Source: a virus. Taken from it: a DNA stretch of 34,541 nucleotides. The notes below the pieces were generated by a model. The model made no database searches. It had not been told where the DNA came from and saw nothing but the letters and a program-made list of their open reading frames with translations. Made by a program: the position numbers and the translations under genes. Location: positions 1-34,541 of IMG/VR virus record IMGVR_UViG_3300037247_001844. One strand, given 5' to 3'. Positions 1 through 7,330 of the stretch are shown piece by piece (position 1 is the first letter of the stretch; every line of letters begins with the position of its first letter).

Positions 1-2
1 GG

Positions 3-104
3 TGGATATGTAAGAAATGTGAAGAAGGAATAGAAGTGAAATTACAATGTTTCGGTAATGATGTTGAATCAGGGATTAATTATAATTTATCTAATCAATA
101 TTAA
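3..104 (+). CDS. C-terminal part of a small zinc-ribbon-like protein, cut by the left edge
   Basis: An open frame enters from the left edge and runs 33 codons to TAA. It opens with a CxxC pair (WICKKC) and has another Cys a few residues later, as in small zinc-binding phage proteins. The start is outside the window. The gene leaving the right edge would make a good N-terminal half if the genome is circular, but the two frames are off by one base when the ends are joined. Function unknown. Confidence 0.45.
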   Translation, partial: WICKKCEEGIEVKLQCFGNDVESGINYNLSNQY

Positions 105-105
105 C

Positions 106-172
106 AATAACAGGGTGACGGAGATATATTACAAACTCCAAAACGGTAATTATAATCTGTTACCCTGTTATT
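106..172 (+). promoter_or_regulatory. Long imperfect hairpin in the 5' leader of the small-gene cluster
   Basis: AATAACAGGGT at 106-116 is perfectly complementary to ACCCTGTTATT at 162-172. With G-T wobbles the pairing extends inward a further five positions, giving about a 16-bp stem with a loop of about 35 nt. No T-run follows, so it does not look like an ordinary intrinsic terminator. It ends 25 nt before the next start codon and may control translation or RNA processing (inference). Confidence 0.45.
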
Positions 173-197
173 CTAAACTGAAGAAAGGATAATAATT

Positions 198-386
198 ATG
201 GCAACATGGCAAAACAAACTAAATAAATCAGATATGAAGCATTTACGGTCAATGGGAATGGACACGCTATCAATAATAAAAACCACACTAGCACATTAAG
301 CAGAAACAAGAAAAGATAAACATCAACATTCAGAACCATGTTACGCTTGTAAATATATAGCAATAAAATTAAACCTGCCAACATAA
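198..386 (+). pseudogene. Small phage protein gene interrupted by an in-frame TAA
   Basis: An AAAGGAT Shine-Dalgarno precedes ATG at 198. The first 33 codons end in TAA at 297-299, but the same frame then continues with plausible protein (AETRKDKHQHSEPCYACKYI..., containing CYAC) to a second TAA at 384-386. Read through, the 62-codon product resembles small phage proteins with an N-terminal basic helix and a C-terminal CxxC followed by IAIKL. From memory of that type I infer one gene with a nonsense change or base-call error. The 33-residue peptide may still be made. Confidence 0.5.
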
Positions 387-400
387 AGGAAAACAAAAAA

Positions 401-607
401 ATGAATAATAAATTACAAAAATTTGCAAGACAAGAATTAATAGAAGGATTATCGAAATGTACTGAAAAGCAAAGATGGATATTTAATAAAATGTATTCAC
501 CAGATAATGTTGATCGAAATATAGATGATGTTGTTTCCGATATACCTGAAGATCGACTTGACTGGGCCATGCAACAAGTACAAAGAACATTAGATAAAAA
601 GTTATGA
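401..607 (+). CDS. Small conserved phage protein, 68 aa, function unknown
   Basis: ATG at 401 follows an AAAGGAAA Shine-Dalgarno. The product is mostly helical and charged, with a central TEKQRWIFNKMYSP stretch and a C-terminal RLDWAMQQVQRTLDKK segment resembling small proteins seen in other phage accessory regions (recalled, not searched). No catalytic motif or membrane segment is visible. Its stop overlaps the next start in an ATGA junction at 604, so the two are probably translationally coupled. Confidence 0.7.
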   Translation: MNNKLQKFARQELIEGLSKCTEKQRWIFNKMYSPDNVDRNIDDVVSDIPEDRLDWAMQQVQRTLDKKL

Positions 608-930
608 CAATGAAACTAGAACCTGGAATGTTAGTCAAGACAAGTTACGGTGAACAAATATTCAGAATTAAAGAAGTACATAGAAATTGCACATGCCCAA
701 GCTATGTTGATACAATTAACATGGAAAATCCACCAGACAGAAAGCCACACATTCACTTGACCTGTAGTGATGAAGAACCAAAGAGCAGAACAAATTCATA
801 TCTAGGAGATTATGACGAAAAAACATTAATAGACATTGAAGCATCATGTTGCGGAAACACAAATGAATTAAAATATGAATATTTAATAATACTAGAACAA
901 GACAAACCTATCCAATCAACATTCTTTTAA
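604..930 (+). CDS. Conserved mobile-element protein with CTCP motif, 108 aa
   Basis: The start at 604 overlaps the preceding stop by four bases. A second ATG at 610 begins MKLEPGMLVKTSYG and is an alternative. The N-terminal LxPGMLVKTSYGEQ...FRIKEV segment, then CTCPSYVDTI and PHIHLTC, match a short family in phages and integrative elements that I recognise only by pattern. The Cys/His-rich middle suggests metal binding. Function unknown. Confidence 0.7.
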   Translation: MTMKLEPGMLVKTSYGEQIFRIKEVHRNCTCPSYVDTINMENPPDRKPHIHLTCSDEEPKSRTNSYLGDYDEKTLIDIEASCCGNTNELKYEYLIILEQDKPIQSTFF

Positions 931-931
931 A

Positions 932-1009
932 ATGAAATACATATTCTACTTATTAACATTATATTTCATATGGAAAGCATTTATATTTATATATCTATAT
1001 AACTTTTGA
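932..1009 (+). CDS. Possible 25-aa membrane peptide
   Basis: ATG at 932 opens 25 codons encoding an almost wholly hydrophobic and aromatic peptide (MKYIFYLLTLYFIWKAFIFIYLYNF), enough for one membrane span. It begins two bases after the preceding stop but has no Shine-Dalgarno, and local sequence is so AT-rich that such peptides arise by chance. It is listed because it fills the gap between two better genes. Confidence 0.25.
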   Translation: MKYIFYLLTLYFIWKAFIFIYLYNF

Positions 1010-1029
1010 TCAAAAGGAAGGTAATTGAA

Positions 1030-1329
1030 ATGGAAAATAAATTAAAAGAGGAACTTGAAGCGGGAATAAAGATAGATTTGATATCAAATTGTAGTACAAA
1101 ATTTCACTACGAATCAGCACCAGAACATTTAAATAATGACATTGAGGAAATAATGGCAACTATTTTAGATATCGTAGAAAAACCAACAAATGATTCAATC
1201 ATTATACAAAAAAATACATTAGTTATCTGTAATAATTGTGGCAATGATTATGAAATACAATACACAAAAAAAGATGAAACTGAAGCTGGAAGCCGTATCT
1301 GTGATGATTGCATAGAAGCAGAACTTTAA
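1030..1329 (+). CDS. Small protein with C-terminal CxxC...CxxC zinc-ribbon, 99 aa
   Basis: The ATG at 1030 is preferred over an upstream in-frame start at 1006 because AGGAAGG precedes it at good spacing. The first 60 residues are acidic and helical. The C-terminus carries CNNC and, about 20 residues later, CDDC, the arrangement of a four-Cys zinc ribbon or knuckle. Such small zinc proteins are common in phage accessory operons as regulators or inhibitors. No specific function can be assigned. Confidence 0.7.
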   Translation: MENKLKEELEAGIKIDLISNCSTKFHYESAPEHLNNDIEEIMATILDIVEKPTNDSIIIQKNTLVICNNCGNDYEIQYTKKDETEAGSRICDDCIEAEL

Positions 1330-1364
1330 TTTCGACTCCGCCGATCTAAACAAGGAATAATAAA

Positions 1365-1538
1365 ATGATAGAAAATATGCTTGAAGGATTTCCCTTGAAA
1401 ATAAAATATAAAAATAGAACTCCTGATCCTGGCATCTGTGCTGTAATTAAGATAGACTGGGAAACTAAATCATTATGGTGGTGCAATGGAGCTGTTCGCT
1501 CAGTTGCATCATTTCATGAGGTTGAAATAATAAAATGA
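1365..1538 (+). CDS. 57-aa small protein (overlaps next gene)
   Basis: ATG at 1365 follows AAGGAATAA. The 57-codon frame has coding-like composition (MIENMLEGFPLKIKYKN, then a segment with DWETKSLWWCNGAV and a final ASFHEVEIIK). The TGA at 1536-1538 overlaps the next ATG as ATGA, which supports both. The closing FHEVEII is typical of small phage proteins with a beta-barrel-like fold (inference). Function unknown. Confidence 0.6.
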   Translation: MIENMLEGFPLKIKYKNRTPDPGICAVIKIDWETKSLWWCNGAVRSVASFHEVEIIK

Positions 1539-1837
1539 TAGAACGAATCAGAGAAACCCCAAAAACAGTTCTAATAATTGGAAAGGATTTAATTAAATAC
1601 TTTTTCCCACACTCAGGAGAACCAGACCATATGACAAAACCACAGAAAAACATAAACCCATATATCAAATTCGTACAGTCTAAGAATATAATCGATATCT
1701 TGCACCAGATAGTAATGTTAGCACATCGAGGAAAACAGAAAGAATTAAATGTATATTTCCGTTCCGCCCTGGAAGCGATTTTAATTCATGTGGATAACAC
1801 CGGAGAATTTGATCTCAAGTACCAAGAAAAAATCTGA
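1535..1837 (+). CDS. Hypothetical protein, 100 aa
   Basis: Its start lies inside the preceding stop (ATGA), so expression is probably coupled. The product has an N-terminal basic region with HSGEPDH and a helical C-terminal half (DILHQIVMLAHRGKQKELN) that may be a small helical bundle. I do not recognise the family. Confidence 0.6.
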   Translation: MIERIRETPKTVLIIGKDLIKYFFPHSGEPDHMTKPQKNINPYIKFVQSKNIIDILHQIVMLAHRGKQKELNVYFRSALEAILIHVDNTGEFDLKYQEKI

Positions 1838-1900
1838 ACAGGCTTGAATCAATGGCCAGTAGAGGCTTTATTTGTTGATCAACCATTTATAGGAGAAGCT

Positions 1901-2101
1901 ATGACCAAAGAAGAAAAAAAGTATATTAATGACATGAATTATGAAAGCATGTTAAAACTTTGGAGAAATGCACCGTGTGGGCATCCAATGTTCCGAGGAT
2001 ATACAGGAGATTATTATTCTAAAATTATGTCCGAAAAACGACAACAGATAGGAAATGGTGCACATGTTGCAGCCAGCAAGAATATAGGATGGAATGGCTA
2101 A
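1901..2101 (+). CDS. Small phage protein with PCGHPMF motif, 66 aa
   Basis: ATG at 1901 is preceded by GGAG at ideal spacing; the longer frame upstream would need a TTG start without such a site. The product has an acidic helical start (MTKEEKKYINDMNYESML), then WRNAPCGHPMFRGYTGDYY and an RQQIGNGAHV end. The W-x3-P-x-G-x-P-x-F pattern is familiar from small phage proteins of unknown role. It is the last + strand gene before the convergent boundary. Confidence 0.65.
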   Translation: MTKEEKKYINDMNYESMLKLWRNAPCGHPMFRGYTGDYYSKIMSEKRQQIGNGAHVAASKNIGWNG

Positions 2102-2252
2102 TAAAGAAATCCCACCAAATTTAAAAAACCCTTCTCAAAATATCACGACTTTTTTTAAACACTATATTTCGGAGACATATTCCAGAAAACGACAAGGACT
2201 CCCGCAATTCCAAAAAGCACGGGCTCTTTTTAAAACCGAGGATCCAAGAAAT
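2102..2252. other. Convergent intergenic boundary
   Basis: The + strand small-gene cluster and the - strand replication operon end tail to tail here. The sequence has A and T runs but no convincing stem followed by a T-run. A + strand open frame (2094-2411) crosses it but runs 159 bases antisense into the helicase gene and is not credited. Confidence 0.5.
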
Positions 2253-3797
2253 CTAATAATCAAAATCCTGAATAATATCTTTGTCAAACCAGCAAGGCAA
2301 ACTTTTGCGCACCCGGGCAAAACAACTATCAAGAATATACATAACCCCCCAATCCGAAAAAGATCGCACATGGCGGCCAGACATCTGCAAAACGCTTTGG
2401 CCAGTTTCTGAATTATACCAAGCCTTTCCCTTCTTTCCCGATTTATAACATCTGGCCTGAATCGCCTTGTCACCAAGATTAGGAAACGGCATCTTCGGAC
2501 ATATCCCAAATCGGCAAAGATTATCATTTAATGATAATCCCCGGACACAAGACGGAGATACAAATATCAATGGATCTTCAGACTCATAAAATATCTTCAA
2601 CATTTTGGCCTTATCTTTGGGATCATGAGTAATTAAACGAGGATCACAGATATATGACATAATTTTATTTCTTAAATCATAAGACTGAGAATGAATAATA
2701 CCTTTGACGTTAAGATTCTCCGGAAGATTTATCACAGATTCAATCGCATCCATCATGTCCATGTAATTATCACGGTATTTACGACTCATATCCATAATCG
2801 GATCGTAAATAACCTTACGATTCTCCGGAAGGAACGAAGATCCAACTTCAATATAATCACATTGATTAATATCAATCTGCAAAGTCTCACAGATTATGGA
2901 TTTAGGAGATAATGAAGCCGAACATAAAATAAACCTATCAGCGTGTTGGAATAAATAATTATCAATAAGCGCCTTAGTAATCCAAACCGGTTTGAATTCC
3001 GAATAGCCAGAATGACTATTATAAATCCAATCATCTTCAACCAAACTTAGAAACAACTTCAATTTCTTCAATAGCTTAACGGCTTTGATAAATTCGGGGT
3101 CAAGCGCATTTTTAAACATATCGGTATTATAATTCGCTTTCAGAATATCAATTGCACGACCAGCCCAATCTATCCATGACTCAACTATTGTTTTCTTCGG
3201 GTAGCCAAGACCATATTTTTGAATCTGCCGGTCCGAAACCTGCAGGCTAACGAAATTAATGAAAATCAGATCCAATGAATCCGCTTCGTCCAGGATAAAC
3301 AGGTCCTGTCCGGAAAGCTGGCCGGCATAATTCATTTCAAATAATATGTAATATGTATTGAGAATCCGGAAATCAGCTTTAAGTAGTTTGGTCTTTTGAT
3401 CATAGTAATTACATTTGATGATATCGGTTTTATAATCTGAACATTTGGCGGTACAGGTATCGGCGTTTAGATGGGGGAATAGATTACAGACGTAATTACT
3501 ACGGCCTTTTAGAAGTACCGCCTCGGGAAAATCCTCTAATAATTGATGCTGGAGCTGTTTATCTGAACAAACATAGTTGATTTTATTGGATAACGCATAG
3601 GCCGCCATAGCACAGATCAGCGATTTTCCCAATCCGGTTGGCGCCGACAGCATTACAAACCGTTTATCTGATTGAATGATTTCTTCATAAATATGCTTCT
3701 GTGTTTTATCCCAGCGATTCCGGGCAGAGGGGTTTTGGAACTTTTTGAAGGGTATTTCATTGATATTGAGATTTTTGATTTTGAATTTATCTTCCAT
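2253..3797 (-). CDS. DinG/XPD-type superfamily 2 DNA helicase
   Basis: 514 residues. Walker A is APTGLGKS at 52-59. A Cys-rich insertion (C...CTAKC...C between roughly residues 100 and 130) matches the Fe-S cluster position of XPD/DinG helicases. The DEAD box is LFILDEAD, and the C-terminal motor domain has RGLSLNDNL, KMPFPNLGDK and the motif VI-like MSGRHVRSFSDWG. The family are 5'-3' ATP-dependent DNA helicases. As the most distal gene of the leftward operon, behind recombination nucleases and an ATPase, it probably unwinds phage DNA during replication or recombination. A near-perfect palindrome at 2519-2540 carries the intergenic array motif inside its coding sequence. Confidence 0.9.
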   Translation of the reverse strand: MEDKFKIKNLNINEIPFKKFQNPSARNRWDKTQKHIYEEIIQSDKRFVMLSAPTGLGKSLICAMAAYALSNKINYVCSDKQLQHQLLEDFPEAVLLKGRSNYVCNLFPHLNADTCTAKCSDYKTDIIKCNYYDQKTKLLKADFRILNTYYILFEMNYAGQLSGQDLFILDEADSLDLIFINFVSLQVSDRQIQKYGLGYPKKTIVESWIDWAGRAIDILKANYNTDMFKNALDPEFIKAVKLLKKLKLFLSLVEDDWIYNSHSGYSEFKPVWITKALIDNYLFQHADRFILCSASLSPKSIICETLQIDINQCDYIEVGSSFLPENRKVIYDPIMDMSRKYRDNYMDMMDAIESVINLPENLNVKGIIHSQSYDLRNKIMSYICDPRLITHDPKDKAKMLKIFYESEDPLIFVSPSCVRGLSLNDNLCRFGICPKMPFPNLGDKAIQARCYKSGKKGKAWYNSETGQSVLQMSGRHVRSFSDWGVMYILDSCFARVRKSLPCWFDKDIIQDFDY

Positions 3798-3851
3798 TTG
3801 ATATCGCTGAGATTTTAGGTACCTGTTCTGTTATTGAAGAAAATACGATTA

Positions 3852-4145
3852 TCATTTAGTGCTAAAATGTTGAGCTGAATAATATGCTTTCTTTACCCAT
3901 GAATAAACATCAATTCCTCGGCCATAAGGCGGATTCATCCAAAATACATGACCAGACCAATCCTGTTCTAAAGCGAATAAAGAAAAATATCTTTTGCATT
4001 TTGTATTTTTTTCAGTTGCGGCAACATCAAGAGTAAAACCAAATTCATCATTCAACAAATCGAAAAATTTCTGTGGAGTACTCCAATTTGTATTAGTAAC
4101 TTTTTGTACACTTTTTTTCAAACCGTCACATTCTCCATTTCTCAA
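3852..4145 (-). CDS. Truncated phage DNA N6-adenine methyltransferase (Dam_phage type)
   Basis: 97 residues. NWSTPQKFFDLLNDEFGFTLDVAAT, KCKRYF, then FWMNPPYGRGI match the N-terminal half of phage DNA N6-adenine methyltransferases, including catalytic NPPY. Family members are usually about 150-180 residues; this frame stops just after WVKKAY, so the SAM-fold remainder is missing. The stop codon lies inside AATGATAATC (complement of 3847-3856), the repeat motif of the 28.7-29.5 kb array. It may be inactive, or a shortened protein. Expected role if active: adenine methylation protecting phage DNA from restriction. Confidence 0.75.
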   Translation of the reverse strand: MRNGECDGLKKSVQKVTNTNWSTPQKFFDLLNDEFGFTLDVAATEKNTKCKRYFSLFALEQDWSGHVFWMNPPYGRGIDVYSWVKKAYYSAQHFSTK

Positions 4146-4224
4146 AACAGGCCATTTCGGACCAAACCAGAATTCAGACTTTTTTAAAAATAATTCTCCC
4201 TATATATAATATAATACATAAAGG

Positions 4225-4336
4225 GTAGCTCCATCGTTTTTCGAGCTACACGACTACGGAGCTACACGACTACACGCATACAGAAGTGAGTCACATTTTG
4301 TATGCGGTATCTCCATTATCAAGCTACACACATACA
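4225..4336. repeat. Iteron-like cluster of AGCTACAC...TAC repeats with hairpins
   Basis: GAGCTACACGACTAC occurs at 4243-4257 and 4259-4273 (16-bp period), with a diverged copy, AAGCTACACACATAC, near 4321. GTAGCTC at 4225-4231 pairs with the first copy to form a hairpin, and GCATACA 4276-4282 pairs with TGTATGC 4299-4305. The region is the 200-bp gap between the methyltransferase and the 302-residue gene. Tandem short repeats beside a gene of unknown function could be binding sites for that product, as in iteron replicons, or an operator (inference). Confidence 0.6.
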
Positions 4337-4346
4337 AAAAAAGAGA

Positions 4347-5255
4347 TTATTGTTGGCTTTGTTTTACACAGGCTTGAATCTCAAGATCATGAATCATATG
4401 CTTAAACATATACTCATAATTAGAAAGTTTCTTTTGCAAAGCCCATTTGGATAAAATAAACAATCCAGCGTTAAAATATCCCCGGAATAATTGCCCAGGC
4501 AACCGGCCGGCACCATAAAATTTGTTGTATTCATACGACAATATAGTAAATCTCCGGGATATTCTAATGGTTATTGATGGGTTTTGAGAATCCACACTGT
4601 TATTTTTGGATTTATTCTTCAATTCATACATCTTATCCGACAAACCATCCTTAGTAAAAGACCGGCATTTCTTCAATAAATTAGGCGAAACACACCATTT
4701 CCGTGATTTTGTATATTCAGGAGTCTTTTTACTCCATACCTGGTGTAGACGGTTCCATAACAATACACCGTATTTATCGTTTCTAGGCCGCCCACAGACG
4801 ATTGCAGACACGATATCGACCGTAGAGGCACTATTGAAGTCCAAGAGCTCTAACGTGACGTTGAAGCGCTTGTCCATTGATATCTGACGTTGGCCCGAAT
4901 AGAGCTCAATCGTGGATTCAATTAAATCAAAATTGATATTTTTCTGCTTACATAAGGCAATCAGACCAATACTGACAAGACCACGTATCATATCGGCCTC
5001 AGACATTTTCATAGCCTCCATACGGAACGTAGACATCAAAGTATATGCAATGATACCAATTCGGGCGTGGATCTTCACAGGGCGGAACCTGTCGACTGTG
5101 GAAAGGGCTGAGAGATCATAGAATGACTCCGGAGACATCTTGTTTTCTATACCGAGATATTGAGTCCGGGTGGTCTGGAACAATATATCGTCATCGATCA
5201 TACTACCATCAACCGATCCAATGAGTAGATCCTCATGTAAATCTTCATTTATCAT
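4347..5255 (-). CDS. Unrecognised 302-aa protein of the replication module
   Basis: ATG at 5255 is chosen because GGAGG lies 8 nt upstream; a TTG five codons earlier would overlap that site. The protein starts acidic (MINEDLHEDLLIGSVDGS) and is then largely helical, with a basic C-terminal half (KSRKWCVSPNLLKKC, NPSITIRISRRFTIL, YNKFYGAGRLPGQLF). No nucleotide-binding or nuclease motif is visible. Its place between a nuclease/SSB module and an iteron-like repeat cluster makes a DNA-binding or replication-initiation role possible, but this is inference from context only. Confidence 0.7.
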   Translation of the reverse strand: MINEDLHEDLLIGSVDGSMIDDDILFQTTRTQYLGIENKMSPESFYDLSALSTVDRFRPVKIHARIGIIAYTLMSTFRMEAMKMSEADMIRGLVSIGLIALCKQKNINFDLIESTIELYSGQRQISMDKRFNVTLELLDFNSASTVDIVSAIVCGRPRNDKYGVLLWNRLHQVWSKKTPEYTKSRKWCVSPNLLKKCRSFTKDGLSDKMYELKNKSKNNSVDSQNPSITIRISRRFTILSYEYNKFYGAGRLPGQLFRGYFNAGLFILSKWALQKKLSNYEYMFKHMIHDLEIQACVKQSQQ

Positions 5256-5275
5256 AAAAACAGCCTCCAAATAAA

Positions 5276-5584
5276 TTAATTAAGATGTCTAAATCCCTTC
5301 TTACTAATCTCAACAGTCATTATAAACACATCATGCACCACATAAGTAAAATTATTATCACGAAAATAAAAGGTACGACCATATTTTTTAATACGTTTTA
5401 ATTCCTTTTTAGTAAAATTTTTAACAATACCATTTAGCGGAAAACAATATTCGATATATTTCTGTGCCTGAAGACAAGTAATTTTTTCATTAAATAAGCG
5501 TTGATAACGATCGCAGAATTGTAAAATCGCATGACGTGTTACAGTAAGATTAACCCTATTACCCTTTTTATTAATATAAAACAT
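5276..5584 (-). CDS. Small basic protein, possible DUF4258/RelE-like fold, 102 aa
   Basis: The start VNLTVTRHAILQFCDRYQRL resembles the xRHAxxRxxER helix of DUF4258-type proteins, followed by basic segments and a beta-rich end (RTFYFRDNNFTYVVHDVFIMTVEI). That order is reminiscent of small RelE/BrnT-like folds, but catalytic residues cannot be verified. It lies one base downstream of the ERCC4 nuclease gene in the same operon. Confidence 0.6.
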   Translation of the reverse strand: MFYINKKGNRVNLTVTRHAILQFCDRYQRLFNEKITCLQAQKYIEYCFPLNGIVKNFTKKELKRIKKYGRTFYFRDNNFTYVVHDVFIMTVEISKKGFRHLN

Positions 5585-5585
5585 A

Positions 5586-6116
5586 TCATTTATTTTTCTT
5601 CATTTTCTCAGTATAGTTTTTATGAAAAACCAGCAACCAGTTAGCAATCTTCAAGGCACAAGCTTTCCGGGAACCATAATATACATGAATCCCACGTTTA
5701 ACCTCATAAGAATTGATTGTAGCATATACCGTATTCTTGTCTATTTCTGAATATGTAACCTCAGGATTCATAAGATCCAATTCATCACATTCAATAATCA
5801 AACCAAGAAAAAAATGATATGATAACCGATTCCACATTCGATTAAACCGTTCACGCTCATTTCCAATACTGCCATAAAAATCACTCTGGGTTTTACGTTC
5901 TATAATTATTAAGTGTTCCATTCCCTCAATGCTATAATCACCAGCATTAAGAGTTTTATTAACTATAGGAATCTTGCCAAATTTATAAGGTTTTTGTTCG
6001 TTTGTATCAATAACAATCTTAAATCCTTTAGGTATGGCCGGAATATAATGAATCGGTACCGGATTTGTCACAACCTTTGGCACAATTAAGAAGTCATCAA
6101 CTTTAATTTTAGACAT
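5586..6116 (-). CDS. ERCC4-domain (XPF/MUS81-type) nuclease, 176 aa
   Basis: The ERCC4 nuclease core is visible: VIDTNEQ at 35-41, NAGDYSIEG around 57-65 and the hallmark IIERKTQSDF at 71-80 (GDx12ERKx3D type). The domain cuts branched DNA such as flaps and replication forks. The protein is little more than the domain and lacks the HhH tail of cellular XPF, as is usual in phages. Its ATG overlaps the preceding gene's stop (TAATG). It likely resolves recombination or replication intermediates with the neighbouring helicase and ATPase. Confidence 0.88.
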   Translation of the reverse strand: MSKIKVDDFLIVPKVVTNPVPIHYIPAIPKGFKIVIDTNEQKPYKFGKIPIVNKTLNAGDYSIEGMEHLIIIERKTQSDFYGSIGNERERFNRMWNRLSYHFFLGLIIECDELDLMNPEVTYSEIDKNTVYATINSYEVKRGIHVYYGSRKACALKIANWLLVFHKNYTEKMKKNK

Positions 6117-6310
6117 TAAATATCCTTGTCATCACCATAACGTTTAATAGCATCCATTCCAGTAAGTTCAGGGATAATTGTTTTTTCATACTTTCCAGTT
6201 GTTGAATAAACCATAATGTGCATAAAGCAAAAATATTTAACTGTTTTAGGTATAAACCACTTAACAAGCCAATACCAAAAATCAACTTCTTTAATTGTCA
6301 TATTCTTCAT
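6116..6310 (-). CDS. Hypothetical protein upstream of the ERCC4 gene, 64 aa
   Basis: ATG at 6310 has GGAG a few bases upstream; the longer frame starting at 6322 would contain that site. The product is aromatic-rich (DFWYWLVKWFIPKTVKYFCFMHIMVY), then hydrophilic (ELTGMDAIKRYGDDKDI). It may be membrane-associated or a small protein-binding module. The stop overlaps the ERCC4 start by one base, so the two are coupled. Family not recognised. Confidence 0.55.
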   Translation of the reverse strand: MKNMTIKEVDFWYWLVKWFIPKTVKYFCFMHIMVYSTTGKYEKTIIPELTGMDAIKRYGDDKDI

Positions 6311-6329
6311 AAAAGTCTCCATAATATAT

Positions 6330-6362
6330 AAAAAATGGCTTGGAAGCCGAAACTCCCAAGCC
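6330..6362 (-). terminator. Intrinsic terminator between the SSB-like and ERCC4 gene blocks
   Basis: On the - strand GGCTTGG (6362-6356) pairs with CCAAGCC (6343-6337) around a 12-nt loop, followed at once by an A and a T-run (complement of 6330-6335). This is a standard rho-independent terminator splitting the leftward replication operon. Confidence 0.75.
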
Positions 6363-6381
6363 AGAAAGATTGTAAAAATAG

Positions 6382-6465
6382 TTAAAAATCATTTACGTCA
6401 TCAGCAAACCGAACTCCCAATTCCTGGGCCAATTCAGTCACTTTCTTTTCAGTTTTATCATTCAT
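6382..6465 (-). CDS. Possible 27-aa peptide
   Basis: A short frame encodes MNDKTEKKVTELAQELGVRF and ends ADDVNDF. Composition is coding-like (amphipathic helix with ELAQELG), and it fits between the SSB-like gene and the terminator. It lacks a Shine-Dalgarno, so confidence is low. Confidence 0.35.
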   Translation of the reverse strand: MNDKTEKKVTELAQELGVRFADDVNDF

Positions 6466-6500
6466 TGATATTATTAAAAGATTAGAAAAATAGAATTAAA

Positions 6501-7100
6501 TCATTCAAACTCGTCATCACCAGCAGGCGTATCGTTTTGCTGTTTTTCTGTATCACCAGTAGCCCTGCCAGAACCCTTTTTTGCCGATGCAATTTTAGAA
6601 ATATTAGCCTGGGGAAATCCTTCCTTTTCTTCACCAGTATCTTTATCCTTGTAAGGTTTAGCCTCGGTATGATTAATAGTGCAAAGAATAGAACAGCCTT
6701 CAATTTCCTTCCGTAACTGTTCATGAAACTTTTCATTGGTAAGATTTTTGACCTTAACCTTACCATCAGCAGATTGAATTGGAGTTTTACTCTGAGCAAT
6801 TCGTTTCTTGTCGATCCTATCAAATACACCTGAATCCCGACCAATACCAACAATCTTTGCCAATCCAGACTGAGTCTCTAAACTGCAATATATCATTGCT
6901 CTTGCACTAGGATCATCACAATAAACAACATTAAACAATAACCCTTTTTTACCTTCATCAGAAACACACGACTTAATCTCGCTAGTGAATTCCATCAACA
7001 CGCCGGAGCCTTTAGCAATATTCCCTTCTGGTGGTAAAGTAAAACCACCCATATCCTCACTACCCTCAATTTCATCACTAGCTTTCAATTCCTCAACCAT
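6501..7100 (-). CDS. SSB-like protein (DUF669-type phage ssDNA-binding family), 199 aa
   Basis: AGGAGGT lies just upstream of the ATG. After an acidic N-terminus there is a beta-rich core (GVLMEFTSEIKSCVSDEGKKG, LLFNVVYCDDPSARAMIYC), then SGLAKIVGIGRDSGVFD and a lysine-rich end finishing in acidic DDEFE. This arrangement (OB-like core, GLAKI...GI loop, disordered tail with acidic tip) fits DUF669-like phage proteins encoded beside Sak4/AAA ATPases and thought to bind single-stranded DNA. It sits in exactly that company here. Assigned by pattern, not search. Confidence 0.7.
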   Translation of the reverse strand: MVEELKASDEIEGSEDMGGFTLPPEGNIAKGSGVLMEFTSEIKSCVSDEGKKGLLFNVVYCDDPSARAMIYCSLETQSGLAKIVGIGRDSGVFDRIDKKRIAQSKTPIQSADGKVKVKNLTNEKFHEQLRKEIEGCSILCTINHTEAKPYKDKDTGEEKEGFPQANISKIASAKKGSGRATGDTEKQQNDTPAGDDEFE

Positions 7101-7135
7101 TACATACCTCCTTTACAAAAGTAAAAAATATAAAA

Positions 7136-7324
7136 TTAGAGCAACCATTTAGAATCCTCATTAGGTGTACGAAAACTACCTGAAAAAAGATTCTTCTTGC
7201 CACATTCACAATAAAAATCATGACGCAAACATTTCGGATTATCCGAATACCTATGACAACATTGGCATTGACCGTAAGCACCGTGGTCATGAATTAAATT
7301 ACCTATTATATGAGATCCACGCAT
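7136..7324 (-). CDS. Cys/His-rich zinc-finger protein, 62 aa
   Basis: The frame encodes HDHGAYGQCQCCHRYSDNPKC followed by LRHDFYCECGKKN, with six Cys and several His, consistent with one or two zinc sites. A competing frame over the same DNA (7093-7290) is hydrophobic and valine-rich, typical of a shadow. The gene lies between the SSB-like gene and a degraded region. Function unknown; zinc binding is inferred. Confidence 0.6.
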   Translation of the reverse strand: MRGSHIIGNLIHDHGAYGQCQCCHRYSDNPKCLRHDFYCECGKKNLFSGSFRTPNEDSKWLL

Positions 7325-7330
7325 AATATA

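Noticed and set aside
196-570. 124-codon - strand hydrophobic ORF
   Set aside because: Antisense to the 68-residue gene and the interrupted small gene, both of which have ribosome sites.
2094-2411. 105-codon + strand ORF
   Set aside because: It runs antisense through the conserved C-terminus of the helicase gene and has no ribosome site; its composition mirrors the helicase frame.
2519-2540. Motif palindrome in the helicase gene as a functional site
   Set aside because: It encodes the conserved RGLSLNDN segment, so the match may be coincidence; kept only as a remark.
6482-6853. 123-codon - strand ORF
   Set aside because: Different-frame shadow of the SSB-like gene.
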